Positions 37,701 to 50,142 are shown, counted from the stretch's first letter. The stretch is DNA of 64,000 bases from Straminergon stramineum (GCA_963920665.1 OY987272.1:1307001-1371000); one strand, 5' to 3'. Notes: generated by a model from the sequence alone, not told the origin. Numbers and translations are program-made.

Positions 37701-40700
37701 CTGAGTGTTCAAGTAAAGGAATATTTTTCAGCTGCGAATAGCCGCATGAATAGAAAGAGGTGTTTTCAACTGTTTGTCCTTTAAAATGAGTGTTCACTCC
37801 GGAGCAAGTGGTAGCGGATATAACTCTAATATATGCCAATTGTATCTGACTCGATTTGTGTTTCGCTTAGAAAATTTGATTGTGACGATTTATTTTGGAG
37901 TGTCATTGCTTCAGCTACATGGGCCAGAGCTCCTCGTTGCTTCAGTTTGGATGAGATCTGGAGAATGACAAACAAATTCAGAAAGGACAATTTGCTGAAT
38001 TGGAAAGCTCTCACTATGGTGTGTTATAAGTCTTTTTGGCTTTCTTGTATCGCATCGTGAAGTATGGTGGTGATAGATATCTTGCTCATGATGAAATCTA
38101 GTGGTTCAACTGAATAGTATCAGCATGGGTGGATAGGAATTGAATTGTGAAACTGCGCATAGTACTTGGCAACTCACCACAACTATTGTGAAAACATTCG
38201 ATATTTGACATGTGTGTGGATAGACAATTGGATAGCATTCATGACAACTGGTGATGTCTTTGGCAGGTATACAAGGGTGTTACAATTGACACAGGTGAGG
38301 CGGTTGCAGTAAAACGGATACTCGCAGAGAATTTTCAACACCTTGATGAGTTCAAGACTCAAATGGAGTTGTTAGCCGGCCTTCACCACAAGAATTTGGT
38401 GCGGACTGTGGGCTTTTGCTATGCGGTGGAGGAGGCTATACTTGTGTTCGAGTACATGCCAAATGATACCTTGGATACGTGGCTTTCTGGTTAGTCTGGG
38501 GTTAAGAAGAGGGATTTTCAGTAAACAAAAGTTACTTGAAAGCGTATGTTTTCATTAGTTATTAAATTGGTACTTTTCTTGACTGCTTAGTGATAGCTAA
38601 CTTTCAGTAGGGATTCTAACTTTCTGTTGGATGGATTTCACCAGAAGATGACCTGAATTTGACCTGGCCCGTACGCCGAAATATATGTCTGGGAGTGGCT
38701 AACGGCATTTATTATTTGCATTATCTGGCTCAACCAAGGATCATTCACCGCCACATAAGACGATGCAACGTAATGTTGGATCAGAATCTTGAGCCCAAAA
38801 TTGCAGGTTTGCAGTCAGCTTTATTATCTTGGAACACTATAAGCGAAATTCAGTCCCCACGACTGGGCGCCACCCCTCTGTAAGCTCTGTTCTATCATGT
38901 AGCGACTTCATGACTGAAGGTTTGATATGTAAGGATGAAGCAATCAATTAGTCATGTGGAACATTTGGTTTTCTGATGTCCGTCACTCTTTAGCTTGGAA
39001 TTGTGGTGTGTTGCGTTCTTTCTGGCATCTTCTGCCATCTTTGCAATCTTTGACATGTCAATTTTGGTCTGATCTATTGATGCTCGCATCAATCATGCAG
39101 AGGTTATTTAGCCCCCGAGTATGGAACTTCAGGAGAAGTATGTGAGAAAGTTGACGTCTACAGCTTTGGAGTCTTGCTTCTTGAGATTGTGAGTGGGAGA
39201 AGAAATTTCGACCCGAAGTTGCCTGAGGACCAGCGTGATCTTGGAGAGTGGGTAAGTTTCATTTGCATTCATGAATAACATGATTATTTTTGAAAATCAC
39301 TGTAATATTGGCTGATTTCTGGTTAAATATCCTAAGTACTTCAAGTTCGCCTTGTGTATCATCAGTAACTAACCAGGGAAGGTCTCTGTGATAATACTAG
39401 GCAAGGGAATTACACAGTCAAGGGAGTATAAAAGAGTTCATTGATCCAGCTCTTGACCTTCATGCAATCGAATGGACCGAGGCGTTGAGGACGATCCTGA
39501 TAGCCTTGCTGTGCATGCACACGGCAGTAGAGACACGACCGGAGATGAGCCTTGTGTTTGCGATGCTCCAAGGAAACCTGGATGAAGAGATATTGAGGCT
39601 GGGTCTTCAGTTTGACGAGGAGCTCTTTGGAATGTGTATTGATTCCTTTGGATCCTCTAGTGGAGACTTTGGGTCGTCGAGCCGCTGGAATTTGGATCAG
39701 TAAGTTATGTGTATAATCATGCAATTAAGGCTGCTGGATGAAGGGTTACAAAGTATGGTTGATGCTGAACGCTTGAACCCACGTAGATTTGAGCTTATTT
39801 CTATTGAATTAATGCGCTTATGCGAGTTCATATCGTAGTATCCAAGGTCGTCTCTAAGCTTTGGATTAACTCGGTGAGTGGGACGTTGGAGTAGTATCCT
39901 CTCTTGAATTAAAATGAAGTTTGAATATTGTGCTTTTGAAGTTTTCCCTTGTGTATGATTGGGTAGCATCATCAATTTTTCTGAAATCTGAAATCTGGCT
40001 GAAAAAGTTTTGAAAGGGCAGAAGGACGGCTGGCAGCAGAATGGTCTGCTGAACCGTCTGATTCAAGGGATAGCCCAGATTTGGAGAGAGAAGCGCAGAT
40101 CGGATTAGAATACCTGAGTTCAACGTCTTCACCAAAAATCCGGGAAGGTTTTTCTCATCTTATCAAGTGTGCATCCCGACCAGGTGGTCCGTCTGCAGTG
40201 TTGAGTGCAAATTACATTCTAGCCCCAGCGGCTCCGCCAGGTCTACCAATGGTTATAAAAGCCGTACCTGCAGCTCTAAAACTAGCAGGGGATACACAAT
40301 ATTCTAAGCTTGCGGTACGCACTCTTGTCAATGCATTTTTGTAGTTCTGAGTTACACCCTTATGTCTGTTTCGTGTTGGCAACAATGTTATGGGCACTGT
40401 AAGCATTGGAATGACAAGTAGATATTCGAAGTTGTTTCATGTGTGTCATTAAATGGACGAGAATCTTATACGAGCTCTGTTTCCTGGTGGATATCCATGT
40501 ATGACACGTTAATATATCTCTCTGCAGATGAAGTTAATGGTGGTCCTTACGTCTGATAAAGGAGTCGGGTCTGACGATAAAATCATTCTCGAAGTCTCTG
40601 ACGCGTTGGACGTCCTTATCTCGTTAATGAAGGGTGGGAGTCTTAACAGAATTTCTCTCCTAGCTGCTGAGACTGTTGGTAACATTTTGGTGAACAAACA

Positions 40701-43700
40701 GGTATTGCAAGTTCATTCAGTGTCATGATGCTTTGTTTTGTTGTCGAAATATATTTTTATAACTTCTACTTGCTAGGATCTGAGGGGTGTTGACTTGGCT
40801 GTTGCATCCTGGGATACCATGTCTAGGATTGAGCTGTACCTCACTCCATGCAATAAAATTTTGCTGTTCCACCATCTGACCCTCTACTCAGTCGAAGTAT
40901 CATTGTCGTGTAAGTCATTTTACGCCGCTGAAAATGTCACGTTTTGTTGCCATGCGCCAGGTTCGGAAGGCATTGTACAGCTATGACGGTTTTCTTCCCG
41001 TTTTGGGTGCATTTTGGAATTTGGATGCCTCGAGTGAGAGCATGAAGCATCTAGAAGGAGCGAATGATCTTGGTCTCAAAGTGTTGCAACGCCTGGCAAA
41101 GTGTTCCGAGAGCTCAGGCGATAAGGCTCAGTTGACTGTAGCAGCTTTGATAAAATTGTTGCGCAGAGGTGCGCATTTCCAAACCATATTCTGGTCTATT
41201 TGTCTGAGATTCTATACATTCTTCGATAATGACACCGTTGCAGAAATTTTTAGTGTTCAGAAGAAGATAAGTTGATGGCAATTGTGACATTGTAGAGAGA
41301 AACAGTGCCACTACTCGTAAATGAATGGGAGCATCTTCTGGGGGAATCCGGGCAGGGAGGATTTACCCCCTCATTGCCCCCGCTGTTTACCCCTGGCAGA
41401 GGAAAACACTGGAATTTTTGCCACCCATGATTAAATTTGGAAATTTTGAATTCATATTCGGAATCAGAGACCCCAAATTAACTAGGAGAGATGAAGAAAT
41501 ACAAAATTAATCAAGCTCAAAATAGGGGGCAATTTTTTATATTTAGCCTTGGCTTGGGCTATGAGGGGTCAATCCTCCCTGGCCGGGGGAGGCCATACTA
41601 CGGTAACCAAACGTGATTGCAACACGCATCTAAATGCGACACACTTCAGAATCTTGCTCAATAAACACATACTAATTTTGGAAACGTTAGTGCTTTTGTC
41701 AGTTTTACATCATCTACCAATAAAACTTTGAACTCTCATAAGATTTGCATATGTTATTTAATTATCCCATTATGTTGGTGTATTAAAATCCTCTTTGATT
41801 TGCTATCAAAAGTATTTTAGAATCTGTCCATTCTGAATGCAGAAACTATGCTCAGCGCTTAAGAGTGTCACAATTAGGTGTGGTTACCTTAATGTTCCAA
41901 GAAATTTCACGTACTCATTGAGTGCAAGTTGTGGTGTCAAGTACTGACCTTTGGTATTTGACCTGAAGGGCTCGGCGACACTGTCCTAAAGAATTTGGCG
42001 AAGGATACACTGGTTGCCTTGGACACTAAGGTCCTGGTGACGGACCGTCGCACTCCAACACTGGAGATCTCGTTGGAAGTTCGGAGGGAGTTGCTGGACC
42101 TTATGGTCACTGACGATCTCATTTCTCACACTACGATTCCTGGAAGGATGGCCATTCTGAGCTTGATGAACAAACTGTGTGACTCGTACAAAGAAGGTAT
42201 CACCGAAGGCTTGTTTTTGTACCTCTTGAAAATGATGAAAACGATTGTGCGCGAAGTCAAGCAGCTTCTGAATTTGGGGGAAAATGCGCAAAAAGTGAAT
42301 GATTTGAAGCAGATCCTGGATCTGGCTGTGAAGCTGTTTTGTCTTTTTGTGACTCGTGGAAAGGACACAGCGCAAGCTGTGCTCACCCAAAACGTTGCGG
42401 AGCGAAAATCTCTGGAAGTCATGTTGGAGGAGCAAAACCCAGGAATTCTGGATGAGTCTAAACTAGAGATTCTGGAGATTTTTTATAAGATTGACATGCC
42501 AAGCAGCAGTCCAGTTCGTACGGCTGTTGAAGAGCTTGCAGTTCTGGTCAAGATGGCTAAGTCCCCATCTCCAGGTTGTCGAGTGCAAGTAGCCAGCAGG
42601 TTGCTGAAATTCGTGAAGGAAAAGCTGGACGAAACTGAGATGGAAGAGGCAGGAGGCATAAATGCACTTATGGTTTGTCAATCAATCCTTGCTACTGTAT
42701 TTTCTTTGTGGGCAAATGAATTTTGTCACATTTGTTTTTTAATTTTTTTTCTACACTTTTATAATATGACAAAATGTTGTGAGCAAAACTAGCCTAATAG
42801 CCAGACTCTTGGTGGGTGCATTGGTTTGATAGGCACATTGTGCCAGGTTTGAATTCTTGAAGTATGTCATTGGTGGGATGAAATTTCATGAATTTCTGTC
42901 TTTTTCCTTTTTTAAATTAATTAGTGGGGAATTCTACCACGACCTACTGCACACACACTCATAATAGAGGAATGCTTTCTGTTCACAAATGTTAGGTCAT
43001 ATGCAATGGTTTCTTGTGGGTTGATTAATTCATCCAAGTTATACCCTCTCAAATTTGTACTGTTGGATGAATCAACGAAATATCCCAGTCATCTATTTTT
43101 GTTTCTACTTCCAAATTTGTATGTGAAGTAAAATCTATCTATCACTTCCTGCAGGATTTGTTGAATGACGAGGAAGTGGACTGCCAAAAAGATGCTCTGC
43201 TTGCATTGTATCGCTTATCTCCAAGTATTGCGATCCAGACGGAGGAGCTGCCTCTTAGGATCATTCTCGGTTTCCTTCATCCAAAGTGGCCAAGCGATGT
43301 AAGAGATGCAGCTTCTGGGTTTCTGGACTTGATGGTCAAAGAGAATGCATCAAGTGCCAAGAAGTTTATGAAGACACCAGCAGCATTGAAGTCTGTACTC
43401 CTTTGCTTAGACAGAGACGCTGAAAATCATAACTGTCAAAAATCTGTTTCTGCGCTGCTCATTATGGCAACAGAAGCGGACGACGATGTCCGCTTTGGAA
43501 TTGCCGGTGCTGGTCTGAGTATTCTTGTCAAATTTGTGCAAAGGCTTGGTACGATTGAACACAAGAATTTGCTGACTATCATGCTGGGTCTGCTTTGCAA
43601 AAGTGGGACTGACTGTGAGGTATGTATTTATTTGCAGTTGTGAGAATCTTTCTGTGCTAAAAAACGTCTGGATTCCTTTCTCAAGGTTGTTGAGACAGAT

Positions 43701-46700
43701 CCTCCATTCTAGACTCTTTTTAATCGACTCTACTGCAATTTTGGTGTTTTGCTATGTGCAGGAAGCGGTGACCAGAGCTGATGGTCACACCTTTCTTTTA
43801 ATATCTCTTCAAGAAAAAATTGCAATGGATGCAGCGGCACAAGGCTTGCTGAGTCTTTTAGACCATGCCCGGACTCGAGGCGATGTGCTAAAAGCTGGGT
43901 TTGTGGAAATAGCAATGGGAAGCATTGACCGGGAGAATGCCAGTACTGAAATGGCCCTTGGTTTGGCTAGCGTCAGCTCTACTCCTGATGGACTGGATCA
44001 GATCGTTGCTTGCTCTCGTAGCGTTGGAGCGCTGTTGATCCTTCTAGAGGGTTGTCCTACATTTGATGGGAAGGGAGCTGCTGCAGCAGTTATTGCAAAC
44101 TTGTACCCGCGGCTCAATTCCAATGAGGATTTAAGACGACAGAGCGAAATGACAGATGCCTGCTACCATTTGATCAAATATCTTGATCATAACGGCAGGT
44201 TACAACGCCAGGAGTTTTTGAAGGCTCTAGCAGCTTTTGCTACTGGAAAGAAGGGGCGGCAAATTATTCATGAAGAGCGGGGTCAAATACCTCTCATACG
44301 ATTTCTGAAGGATTGGGAAATTGACACTCAGGCAAGGGATTTTTCTCTTCATACTAGACCTTCCTTCAGAATACCCTTGTAGAGGCTGCTTAGTTAGCAA
44401 ATAATTATTTTTCAATTATTTTAATGAGTTTGTCTTGACCAAGAAGGGAGGATTCAAAACTGTCCACAGCGAGAACGTTCACAAGTCAGTTTATTCTTTC
44501 GTCTCGTTCTTGGTTTCCCATAATTTTCTCTCGAAAATATGGGTTTTTTTTGTCAAAAAGTGACTTATCTCACCCCATGTGTACATGTTTCAACCAAGAG
44601 AGGTTCTATTAATCGGTAGTTCCTGTCTATTCTGCAGCGTTAATCACAGGATCTTTTGTGCATATAGTAACACTTATTCGTCACTGGAGGTTTACTGAGA
44701 TAATTTTATTATTCAATTCATACATTTTTGGTAGTGATTATGTCATGGCATTAGTCACTGATACGCAATTTTGCAACAGGTGCGGGATCTGGTGCTGCAA
44801 ATTTTGGCGGAGATGAGTAGTGTCTTTCCAGATGGAGTTACGAATCGAGATTCCAGTTATCATAAGATCCTGAATGTGTTTTTGGACAACAGGATTGGTG
44901 TTTTGCTATGTGAGCTTCCCAGAAACGAAGAATTCTGGGAGAACAAGGAGAGTATGAAGAATATGCTTATTCTTATCAGAAACCTGAGCCTTGCTGGTCC
45001 GTTCCTCCTCCTCATCTTTTTTGCCGCTTTAAACCAGTGTTACGAGTTCCATTCAGTTCCGAAGTAGTCGACCATCCATGTGTCAAATAGGCATACACTC
45101 AGCAAGATTTCAGAATCCTTGCTAATAAGTTTAGTTTTTTTGTCATTTCATATACAGTATCTTTTATCGTGAAATACAACACTAAGGAATTAAGAGTCTT
45201 GAGGACCACATTACTTTTTTCTAATGGTTCAGTTTGTTAAATCCAAGCGATGAGAAGCAAGAAAGTACTGGTGCTTCATACGGTGAATCCATTTTTTAGT
45301 TGTGTGCTTTTCCAATTAATTTTGCTAATTGTTAAATACTTCAAGAGTAGGTGACTGCAAGAAAGACTGGTCTTATTTATCGTCCCCTTGTCTTTGGATG
45401 GGTGTTTTTTTGCTTAGAACTTTTGCATCATTTTTTTGTTTGGCATGAAATTTGAAATTAAGGTACATGCAATAGTTGCACACATTGAGTAATTTTTTAA
45501 GAATTTTAAAAATTAGTTTATTATTTCAAAATCGCCCCAATTGGATGTCTACATTGGTCATTTTGGAGGTTTTTAGTCCTATTTTTGACCCAAAAATGCA
45601 AATTTGAAGTCACAAATTGGACATGTTGGAGGTCTATTAATATTACAAGGACTAACAATGAGTTTTTATGAAAATAGTAACATGTTGATTGCACACATGG
45701 GGTCAAAGTGACCTTCCTTTGTGTGAAGGCTATGAAGAGGGAAAAAAAAATTTACATGAATTTTTTGATGCAATGCAAACTGAATCTTCTCTAGCAAAAT
45801 GGCTTTTTTGGAGAATTTTTTTTAATTACGAAAAATGAAAAAATTCACAAAACCCTATTCTGCTATTTTCTGCTCATAGTGGCTTCTAGAGTACCCCACA
45901 ACACCACAACAGACTCTAATACTTCATAGTACTACATAGTATCGAATCGACAGTTCAGATTTGCTAGCGCATTGACATACAATATTAATAGTTTTGCATA
46001 GTACTATCAGTCCAATGACCAAAAACTGCATTTTTGAATAAAAAACATGAAGTGTTTTTTTCAATCACCTGAGTATGAAAAAGGACCTAATTAGTTGCAA
46101 TTCTTATCTCTGTCCTTTGCACAAGATGAAGACTCCAATTGCTGTATTAATATTGTAAGAAGTTCTCCTTGTCGTGAATGGATTTGAAGACTTGCAAAAT
46201 GATTGTGCTAAGCTTAATGTGTTACTTTGTATTCAGGGCCAGCCACTCGTAGTCATCTATCCGATACTGGGGTTGTTAATCTGCTGCTGAAGGTGCTTTC
46301 AGATCACCGCAGTTCGTTGTCACCGGTGACTGAGCTTGCTGTTAAGGCACTCGTGAATTTAATGGATGATCCCGACGGTAAAAGAGCGATTCTCAGTGGA
46401 GGAATTGAATCTCTAGTCTCTATTTTAATGTTCGATTCCGAGTCGTCTGATATCAGGAATCTTACGATCATAATTCTGGTTAGTTTATCCTCACCACTGA
46501 TGCTCGTGTGAGGATCTAGAACCTTGTCTTCCTTCCTTTGCTTCCTGGTTTTTTGACCTTTGAATTTTTTTCTCTCTGGACTGAAAGGGGCATAGCATTT
46601 GCAAGAAGTTGTGAGAACTTATCCTTCAATTCTTCACTGTTCATGGTAACTAAAAACTAGATTCAGAAGTCTGACATTCATTGTGGAGAGCACATTTGGC

Positions 46701-47704
46701 ACATAGTAAGTGGCCAAAGCCTATCTTCTTCCAGTAGCTTTTGGTGCCTCCACCTGCGATGAGCTCAAGATTGTGTACGAAAAGAATCTAGAGTCCGTTT
46801 TCAAGGGTATGTTGAATAATTTCATACCGGTTGATATTAGCGACATACTCTTCACATTTTGTACATTTTCTTCTTGGCTTGTGGGAATACTGGGTTGTGT
46901 CCTGAGTTTTTCGTTAGAGACTTCCCAAAAATAAAATCATGATGTTCTTTTTTAATAATCTGGTTTTCTTTTGGATGTATTGGCACCTTTTAATGGGTTT
47001 GTTTGTCTCTGTAACGGGGAGCAGGCATCGGTCGCTCAAGATCCAAGAACCTCTAAAGTTGCTTGCGCTGCAATCTTTAAATGCAACATATTACAAGCTT
47101 TAAATAATATGATGTACGTTGGTGAGACGAGCAGTATCAAATTGCAAGCTGCAGTTTTGATGAAGCTATTGGTCACGAATGGGCCAACAAAGCAAGTATG
47201 TGCTGCTCTTTATGACGTCGGTGCTCTGGACGCTCTCATCTATTTGCGTGTTGAGAAAGACTGCGAGGAGGTAGGTCCTGCACCCGTGTCCTCCTTGCTA
47301 ATGCTAATTTTGTATCTTAGATCCTTTAATCTTTTAAGCAAATCAATTTTTATTCTCATGAATAGCTATTGCTCTAAATTTACACTCTTATAACTTCTTT
47401 ATCAGCGGAGAGGATGCATCCTCGTCAATGTTGGAATGGGATGATCGAAAGACTCTGAGTTGTCCAAGGCTTCGTTGCTTTTCATTCACTGTTACATACG
47501 AGTGTTAGTTTTTCGACTCACATGAAGTCTTATCATCGTAAGGATGATTTTGATTCCAAGGTGCCAAGACCCCAGTCTAAAGATTGTTATGCTGACGCTC
47601 TGTGCTTTCTCTGACAGATTGCAAATGAAGTCCTGAAATTTGTGAGAGGGAAAAATAGTGATTGCAGAAAATACATCGACGAGAGGTCAAAGAAATCGAA
47701 ATAA
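34776..47704 (+). CDS. Tandem kinase-pseudokinase-ARM repeat protein (fusion gene model)
   Basis: Seventeen exons are predicted: 34776-34857, 36101-37612, 37915-38018, 38267-38489, 38645-38879, 39101-39251, 39401-39699, 40017-40314, 40528-40701, 40961-41168, 41969-42672, 43155-43619, 43762-44331, 44780-44996, 46237-46478, 47025-47270, 47618-47704. All junction phases match and the sum is 5817 nt, 1938 residues. Order: helical bundle (1-230, resembling the HeLo/MCAfunc-type N-termini of plant TKL kinases), active-looking TKL kinase (248-526), RLK/Pelle pseudokinase (about 540-840), ARM-like repeats (about 869-1938). No signal peptide or membrane segment is seen, so it is likely cytosolic. A signalling scaffold or immune sensor role is inference. 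The weakest links are exon 1, the junction 37612/37915 and the acceptor at 40016. Alternatively there are two or three adjacent genes; the module entries below stand in either case. Confidence 0.6.
36101..37612 (+). other. Module 1: helical bundle plus intact TKL protein kinase
   Basis: This single long exon encodes about 504 residues. The first about 200 are alpha-helical with [16 protein letters not shown], like the N-terminal bundles of moss and other plant TKL kinases and MLKL-like proteins. The kinase keeps GGGSFGTV (251-258 in the fused numbering), the VAxK lysine 271, alpha-C Glu 284, HRDLKSGN with Asp366, DFG with Asp393, and GTTRWMAPE. It is therefore predicted to be catalytically competent. 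If the intron at 37613 is retained, translation stops at TAG 37615-37617 to give a separate single-kinase protein; an ATG at 36073 offers an alternative start. Confidence 0.9.
37915..39699 (+). other. Module 2: RLK/Pelle-type pseudokinase
   Basis: Five exons encode a receptor-like-kinase-type domain that opens with the juxtamembrane phrase [13 protein letters not shown] and has no ectodomain. The ATP loop, normally GxGxFGxV, reads NWKALTMV at the same spacing before YKG. The alpha-C Glu is Gln (FKTQMELL), the HRD Asp is His (HRHIRRCN, residue 677), and DFG is GLQ (695-697). The VAVK lysine (582), the catalytic-loop Asn (682), APE and DVYSFG remain. ATP binding and catalysis are therefore predicted lost while the fold is kept. 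Confidence 0.85.
41351..41584. mobile_element. MITE, family G (copy 2), inside an intron
   Basis: Ends GGCAGGGAGGATTTACCCCC and the inverted AATCCTCCCTGGCC bracket 234 bp in the intron 41169-41968. The interior matches the copy at 8719-8956 ('aattttgaattcatatt', 'gagaccccaaat'). Confidence 0.78.
44332..44779 (+). other. GC-AG intron in the ARM module
   Basis: The upstream exon ends CACTCAG and the intron starts GCAAGG, with acceptor TTGCAACAG before GTGCGGGATC. The phase is 0 on both sides. A later GT donor at 44382 would shift the next exon into an early stop, so the GC donor is preferred. CAG|GCAAG is the consensus of plant GC-AG introns. Confidence 0.65.
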
Positions 47705-49775
47705 TCCAGTATGCTTGGATGTTTTCATCATCTGAACATCATCATTCCCTCCCAAAACATTTAGACTTCCATCTGAGGACTTGGGCAAACAGAAGCGGAA
47801 TCAATCCTCCAGCTGTGGACCTCTCAACCAGAAGCAGGATTCATTTCCAGTTAGGTGTACAAAAAAAGCAGAGCATTTGCTGCAGGATCAGCCCCACATA
47901 CTCAGAGAAGGCATGTGCAGTTCAGTTCAGTGATTCTGCTTTTTACGTTGAAGATCATGAAGGTGACACTGAAGGTGATACTGTCAAAACGCTCGCCCGT
48001 GGTTTGCAATGCTCCCACAGTATCCTGCAAAGGGAAGAGGAAAGCATATTAGAGTTTTCCTCAAAGTCATTCAAAGTGGGGGTGCTCACGTTGTTCATTG
48101 AAAACTAGGGGTGAATGTGATGAATAATTTGCTGAATTTGTGTTGCCAAGCCTTTTTTTAGCGGTTTAATCGCAAATCTAAAATAGCACCAACTCTAATG
48201 CCAAGTCTGGTTTTCAATGTAACCCTACCGGTATCATTAGCTAGTCTGTCATTCCTTTGCACTGCCTCATAACCATTTCATTCCGGTCCTTCGTTGCAGC
48301 GAGAGAGACTGTTTGCTGATCAAGGATGGTATTATTTGCAGATAGTTTACTATTTGCGTCACTTTAAGCGTGTCTGTAGGCGTGTGATGCCGGGGAGATG
48401 AATAGAGCTGTGAAGAGATCCCTCTGGGGACACGAGCGAATCTGTTGGGATCAAATTTTTATCACAATATATGAATTTGAAAGCTATTTTTTTGCCAAAC
48501 ATGAGTCTGACTAAGTTATGCTCAGGCTTCAGTTTGTTAGTATCTTCTAGATATAATCTGCATCGTGTGCTTGCAAATTGTGATGTCAAGCTCAAACTGA
48601 AAGGTATCAATAGAGGAAATCAGGAAAGTAACTATGTCGATTAAGCACCTCTAGGTAGCTGCTAATTCTAAAGTTTGCTGTTCCGTCTCTGCTAAACAAA
48701 ATCACAGTGAAAGTACACCCTTTTGTCAAAATACTGCACTCCCCTGCACTAGACAGTTAGTTATCTCTTATTCGTTGATGTCCTTGATTGGTTGCTGTTT
48801 TGTGTAAGAATTAATCACCAAATTCATGGGAAATTTTGTTACAATGGTAGCATTTCCTTCTTTGATTGTAAGGTACAGACCTGATGGGAGCCACTAACAA
48901 TGCGAGCAAGATGAACAGGGCACAAAAGTCATGCCCGTATCCACAATCCGAGCAAAGGCCCGTGGAGCTAGCTGGGTGAGCCGATGTACTGTACACCGTG
49001 GTTGTGTAGTAGCTAGAGGACGGTCAAAACCCTAACCCTTGGTTAACGCTACATCGTGGATCCAATTCTCATGAGAGTTTCAGTACCAAATGATCGTAAT
49101 CTGAAAGCAATCTTCAAATTGAAATGAAGCACAGAAGAGTTACCTATGACAGGCAAGGTCATTTGACAATTTGGTGCGCACATCAATCGTTCCGTTGTTC
49201 GACGTGGAAACTAAGGCTCTTGTACTGGTACTAATACCAAAGATGTTTGTATTCATTGTCAAATGTGGCTGGGTTCTGGTGATTTCAAAAGGGTTGATAC
49301 TAAGTTAGTGTAAGTTAACGGTCTGTATTCTGAATGGAAAGAAGCTGAAACTTGCAAAGTGGCTATGTTACTCCATAATTCACTCCCTGCACTCCAACAT
49401 GAAGTCTCTTCCTGAGGTCGATCTGTGTGACTTCCTCCAATTGCTCAATCAATCAAACTTCCGAAAACTTTGATTGGAGTACAATACAATTTCTAGCAAT
49501 TCACAACAAAATTTGCAACAAAGTTCAGATGGGCTTATAGCTACAGTAGATATCTGTTGATATTTGTTGATATCTAGTGACACTGACATTCAACCCAAAG
49601 AGGAATGGGTGTGTCTTAGGAGTCCAACCAACTTGGCTGATTTTGGTCATGGCCACCCAAGTGGCAATTATCACGGGATGGAATACTAGGCCATATTTTG
49701 TACAGATGTCTAAGTTTACACAAGTGTAGAACAATTGTGATTCACGGCCTTCAACTGCAGAGGAGAAATGCATAT
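47705..49775. other. Downstream of the kinase-ARM gene; one weak minus-strand exon candidate
   Basis: No gene is firmly supported. A 148-codon plus frame (47662-48108) is the out-of-frame 3' region of the preceding gene. On the minus strand, 49012-48881 could be an exon (acceptor TCTAG, donor CAG|GTCTGT) encoding CGYGHDFCALFILLALLV with a Ser/Thr/Tyr-rich lead; I do not recognise the family. Confidence 0.3.
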
Positions 49776-50142
49776 GGGAAATTTCGTTAAAATAGCATAC
49801 GAAATCCACCATTTTTTCATTCGTTTTCTACGTCAGGTATAGATTTCAGACCAGATGGTTTAACCCTTAAAGGACGGACTGGTGACTGTGGAAATCAACC
49901 CTTTTAGAACCGTGTGACATCATCTACATTGAAAAAATAAAAAGTACTCATTGGAGGTCAAAGTACTGTAGAAGATCTCCCCTTTCCGCACAAAATTCGA
50001 AGGATGATCAAATAGTTGTAGTTTTGTCCTACATAGAGAGATTCTTTGTCATTTATCGGACACAAAACATCCACTTTGATGTTTAAGGGTTAAATGGAAA
50101 AGCACCAAGTTTGTGGAATACTGCCATTTCAATGAAAAACCC
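49776..50142 (+). mobile_element. MITE, family M (copy 4), split by a family A insertion
   Basis: Ends GGGAAATTTCGTTAAAATAGC and GCCATTTCAATGAAAAACCC are inverted copies of the family M type. Most of the interior is the nested family A element at 49864-50089. Confidence 0.75.
49860..50093 (+). mobile_element. TTAA-flanked MITE, family A (A4), nested
   Basis: The 226-bp element starts CCCTTAAAGGACGG and ends GTTTAAGGG between TTAA 49860-49863 and TTAA 50090-50093. Of the family A copies it has the terminus closest to the CCCCTAAAGGACC end of families B and E, which links the families. Confidence 0.88.

Larger units (their letters stand above)
40017..47704 (+). other. Module 3: about 1070 residues of ARM-like repeats
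   Basis: Ten exons encode leucine/alanine-rich helical repeats of about 40 residues typical of armadillo folds, for example [49 protein letters not shown] and [16 protein letters not shown]. The first exon has no in-frame ATG before a stop at about 39999, so it must be spliced to upstream coding sequence; its phase fits the donor at 39700. The last exon ends in a basic tail (RSKKSK). No U-box, NB-ARC or other extra domain is recognised. Confidence 0.82.

Noticed and set aside
46710..46812. Possible extra ARM exon with acceptor TTCCAG and donor GTATGT
   Set aside because: Its start needs phase 1, but the preceding exon ends in phase 0, and exons 46237-46478 and 47025-47270 join in phase without it.
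47662..48108. 148-codon plus-strand frame after the ARM gene
   Set aside because: It overlaps the last coding exon in another frame and extends into the 3' region; no motif is recognised.
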